A DNA stretch of 64,000 nucleotides from Crenobacter oryzisoli (GTDB taxonomy: Bacteria > Pseudomonadota > Gammaproteobacteria > Burkholderiales > Chromobacteriaceae): the NCBI RefSeq assembly GCF_030385785.1, contig NZ_JAUEDK010000014.1, positions 27,059-91,058 of the forward strand, read 5' to 3'. The notes below the pieces were generated by a model that saw nothing but the letters and a program-made list of their open reading frames with translations, was not told the DNA's origin and made no database searches. Numbering within the stretch: position 1 is the stretch's first letter; each line of letters opens with the position of its first letter. Shown here piece by piece: positions 61,599 through 64,000 of the stretch. The translations under genes were made by a program, and so were the position numbers.

Positions 61599-62792
61599 AT
61601 GGACACCGCAAAACGCTATTGTGAAGTCGCCGACTTGGCCCGTTCGGCCGAGGAGCTGTGCACGCTACGCCACCACCTCCACCAACACCCCGAGCTGGCG
61701 TACGAGGAGCTCGAGACGGCCGCGTTGGTCGCGCAAAAGCTGGAACAGTGGGGCTATCAGGTCACCACCGGGGTCGGGCAAACCGGCGTGGTCGGCTCGC
61801 TAACCGTGGGCGAGGGGACGCGCAGCATCGGCATCCGTGCCGATATGGATGCTTTGCCGATCCACGAACAAACCGGCCTGCCGTATGCCAGCCGGCGTCA
61901 CGGCAAGATGCATGCATGTGGCCACGATGGTCATACCACCATGCTGTTGGGGGCCGCTAAATACTTGGCCGAAACGCGTCATTTCTCCGGCACCGTGCAT
62001 CTCTACTTTCAGCCGGCCGAGGAGCACGGCATCAAGAGCGGCGCACTGTCGATGATCAAGGACGGCCTGTTCGAACGCTTTCCATGCGATGCCGTGTTCG
62101 GGCTGCACAACCATCCGGGTGCGCCAGCGGGCAAGTTCCTGTTCCGCCGCGGGCCGCTCCAGGCTGCCGGCGATAACGTCTACATCACCATCAAGGGCAA
62201 CGGTGGCCACGCGGCACGCCCCCACCTGACGGTCGACCCGGTGGTGGTGGCCTCAAGCATCGTGATGGGGCTGCAAACCATCGTGGCTCGCAATGTCGAT
62301 CCGACGCAGCCGGCCGTGGTGACGGTCGGTGTGCTGCAGGCCGGCACCGCCAACAACGTCATTCCGGGCAACGCCCGACTCGAATTGAGCGTGCGCTCGT
62401 TCAGCCCCGAGATGCGCGCGCTGCTCAAAGAGCGCATCACCGGGCTGGTGCACCAACAGGCCGCCAGCTACGGCGCCGAGGCCGAAATCGACTACTGCAT
62501 GGGCTACCCCGTGGTGATCAACAGCGACCGCGAAACCGCGTTTGCGGTCGAGGTGGCGAAAGAACTGGTGGGGGCCAACAATGTGGAGCCACATACCGAC
62601 CTGCTGATGGGCAGCGAAGACTTCGCCTACCTGTTGCAGGCCCGCCCGGGCTGCTTTCTTCGCATCGGCAACGGCGACGGCGAGGACGGCTGCATGGTGC
62701 ACAACCCCGCTTACGACTTTAACGACCGCAACCTGCCGATCGGCGCCGCCTATTGGGCGCGCCTCGTCGAGCGTTTTCTGGCGCAGCCCTAG
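61599..62792 (+). CDS. M20-family amidohydrolase (hippurate hydrolase/N-acyl amino acid hydrolase-like)
   Basis: 397 residues from the ATG at 61599, after GAGGAG; upstream in-frame codons are not needed. M20D features: LRHHLHQHPELAYEELETA, GIRADMDALPIHEQTGLPYAS, the metal motif MHACGHDGHTTMLLGAA, FQPAEE (catalytic glutamate) and GNGGHAARPHLTVDP in the dimerisation domain, and MGSEDFAYLLQ. It hydrolyses amide bonds of N-acylated amino acids. A binding protein for amino acids follows 124 bp later, suggesting use of acylated amino acids as nutrients. Confidence 0.92.
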   Translation: MDTAKRYCEVADLARSAEELCTLRHHLHQHPELAYEELETAALVAQKLEQWGYQVTTGVGQTGVVGSLTVGEGTRSIGIRADMDALPIHEQTGLPYASRRHGKMHACGHDGHTTMLLGAAKYLAETRHFSGTVHLYFQPAEEHGIKSGALSMIKDGLFERFPCDAVFGLHNHPGAPAGKFLFRRGPLQAAGDNVYITIKGNGGHAARPHLTVDPVVVASSIVMGLQTIVARNVDPTQPAVVTVGVLQAGTANNVIPGNARLELSVRSFSPEMRALLKERITGLVHQQAASYGAEAEIDYCMGYPVVINSDRETAFAVEVAKELVGANNVEPHTDLLMGSEDFAYLLQARPGCFLRIGNGDGEDGCMVHNPAYDFNDRNLPIGAAYWARLVERFLAQP

Positions 62793-62916
62793 AAGCGGTC
62801 ATACCGATCACATCGAAATCTCGATGTGGCTCCAACGCCTGCCTGTACAGCGACAACAATACCCAGGTAGGCCCCTTCAATGCGTTGCTTTATCTGACTT
62901 GTCTACGGAGATTTAC

Positions 62917-63687
62917 ATGAAGAAGCTTGCCCTTTCTGCGGTTCTATTACTGGCCGCCAGTGGTGCTTATGCCAAGGAGTGGAGTGTTATTCGTTTCGGC
63001 GTCGATCCCAGTTACGCGCCGTTCGAGTCGAAAGCCCCCGACGGTAAGCTGGTGGGATTCGATATCGACATCGGCAACGCCATTTGTTCCCAGCTCAAGG
63101 CCAAATGCGAATGGGTGGAGAATGCTTGGGATGGCATCATCCCGGGGCTGAAGGCCAGGAAATTCGACGGCATTCTCTCTTCGATGAGCGTGACGGATAA
63201 GCGCCTGCAGCAGATCGCCTTCTCCAATAAGATCTACCATACCCCAACCCGCCTGGTGGCCAAGAAGGGCTCGGGCTTGCTGGCCACTAGCGAATCGCTC
63301 AGAGGCCGACGTGTTGGTGTCGAGCAGGGCTCGACCCAAGAGGCCTATGCAAAGACCAACTGGGAGCCTAAAGGCGTCTCCGTGGTGTCGTATCAGAACC
63401 AGGATCTGGTCTATCAGGATCTGCAGGCTGGGCGCTTGGACGCCGCCCTGCAGGATGCGGTGCAGGCGGACCTAAGCTTCCTGAAAACCAAGCCGGGTCG
63501 CGATTACGCCTTTGCCGGCGCGGTGCTGCAAGACACGAAAACGCTGGGGGTCGGCGCCGCCATCGGCCTGCGCAAGGACGATGTCGAGCTGAAGCAGGCG
63601 ATCAACAACGCCCTGGCTGAAATCCACAAGAACGGCACCTACGACAAGATCCAGAAGAAGTATTTTTCTTTCGATATCAACGGCTGA
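62917..63687 (+). CDS. amino-acid ABC transporter periplasmic binding protein (ArgT/HisJ-like)
   Basis: 256 residues from the ATG at 62917. Signal peptide MKKLALSAVLLLAASGAYA; SBP_bac_3 fold with IRFGVDPSYAPFESKAPDGKLVGFDIDIGNAICSQL, WDGIIPGLKARKFDGILSSMSVTDKR, the ligand-binding region and the C-terminal NALAEIHKNGTYDKIQKKYF. It is close to lysine/arginine/ornithine-binding proteins. No permease or ATPase genes follow in the window; an IS30 element begins about 85 bp downstream, so the rest of the transporter may be displaced or encoded elsewhere. Confidence 0.92.
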   Translation: MKKLALSAVLLLAASGAYAKEWSVIRFGVDPSYAPFESKAPDGKLVGFDIDIGNAICSQLKAKCEWVENAWDGIIPGLKARKFDGILSSMSVTDKRLQQIAFSNKIYHTPTRLVAKKGSGLLATSESLRGRRVGVEQGSTQEAYAKTNWEPKGVSVVSYQNQDLVYQDLQAGRLDAALQDAVQADLSFLKTKPGRDYAFAGAVLQDTKTLGVGAAIGLRKDDVELKQAINNALAEIHKNGTYDKIQKKYFSFDING

Positions 63688-63771
63688 TTGTCAGCCAATA
63701 CGTGAATATCGGGTTGCGTGAAGGGCGGTGAGTTGAAGAGTGGGCGGCCTCAATAACCAAGTGCAACAGGG

Positions 63772-64000
63772 TTAATGTTTCTCTGCTTGTCGCGATTCAA
63801 TCACGGCATCCAGATGTTCGGCAAACACCTCGATCGGCATCTTGAATTTCAACACTGCACGTGGGCGTGTGTTCAGCCGGTGCGCGATAGCATCCAGCTC
63901 TTCCTGGCTGTGCACGGACAGGTCTGTCCCTTTGGGCAAATATTCCCGGATCAGGCCGTTGGCGTTCTCGTTGCTACCCCGCTGCCACGGGCTGTGTGGG
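63772..64000 (-). CDS. IS30-family transposase, C-terminal end (cut by window edge)
   Basis: The minus strand is open from the window edge to a TAA at 63772-63774 and reads [26 protein letters not shown], then [32 protein letters not shown]. This is the DDE C-terminus of IS30 transposases, including the glutamate in SNEN. The sequence just below the stop (63750-63770, ACCAAGTGCAACAG) probably belongs to the terminal inverted repeat. Confidence 0.92.
   Translation of the reverse strand, partial: PHSPWQRGSNENANGLIREYLPKGTDLSVHSQEELDAIAHRLNTRPRAVLKFKMPIEVFAEHLDAVIESRQAEKH

Overview
The window is GC-rich, gene-dense chromosomal DNA of a Gram-negative proteobacterium. Outer-membrane porin, TolC-type and lipoprotein genes, the protocatechuate branch of the beta-ketoadipate pathway under an IclR-type regulator, and the style of the glp genes suggest a betaproteobacterium, perhaps Neisseriales/Chromobacteriaceae. 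That placement is inference; there is no rRNA or tRNA to test it.

Region 1 (1-21412) is a catabolic island for hydroaromatic/aromatic acids. It holds two paralogous 3-ketosteroid-dehydrogenase-like flavoproteins (one cut by the left edge), a NIPSNAP protein, a TIM-barrel isomerase-like protein, an AroE-like dehydrogenase, three MFS transporters, an IclR/PcaR-type regulator, a porin, a chemoreceptor, a two-domain 3-dehydroshikimate dehydratase (quiC-like) and pcaIJFBDC. Four promoter regions carry the same pair of TTCGATWATCG-type palindromes 19 bp apart; three of them sit 2 bp upstream of a -35 box with a 17-bp spacer. This is good sequence evidence for one PcaR-type regulon linking uptake, chemotaxis, entry reactions and the lower pathway. 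pcaGH is not in the window.

Region 2 (21413-23195) has a secreted Gly/Asp/His-rich protein made of seven 36-bp repeats, then an AT-rich stretch with a MITE. Region 3 (23196-28639) is a glycerol module: glpR, glpK, glpF, glpD, with recurring operator-like half-sites. Region 4 (28640-31090) is a decay zone: MarR, formylglycine-generating-enzyme-like and LysR fragments, a duplicated small gene and a 113-bp MITE with TTA target duplications.

Region 5 (31091-38140): a DUF4239 membrane protein; a GntR/FCD regulator divergent from a tightly coupled SDR - APH-type kinase - class III PLP enzyme operon that looks like a phosphorylate-then-eliminate amino-alcohol pathway; and a second chemoreceptor. 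Region 6 (38267-43477) is a TetR-controlled HlyD/ABC/TolC efflux operon. Region 7 (43573-47731) has small conserved proteins, a hydratase, a YbjN protein, a lipoprotein, a HAD phosphatase and a PuuR-like regulator. Region 8 (47993-56161) has a BvgS-like sensor kinase with a NarL-type response regulator, a GNAT enzyme and a four-gene polyamine-type ABC importer. Region 9 (56424-64000) has a PNPOx-fold protein, a UmuD homologue lacking both catalytic residues, a glycine-zipper protein, a universal stress protein, Deg-protease and IS5 remnants, a LysR regulator divergent from an M20 amidohydrolase and an amino-acid binding protein, and the 3' end of an IS30 transposase.

No tRNA, rRNA, CRISPR array or replication origin was recognised.
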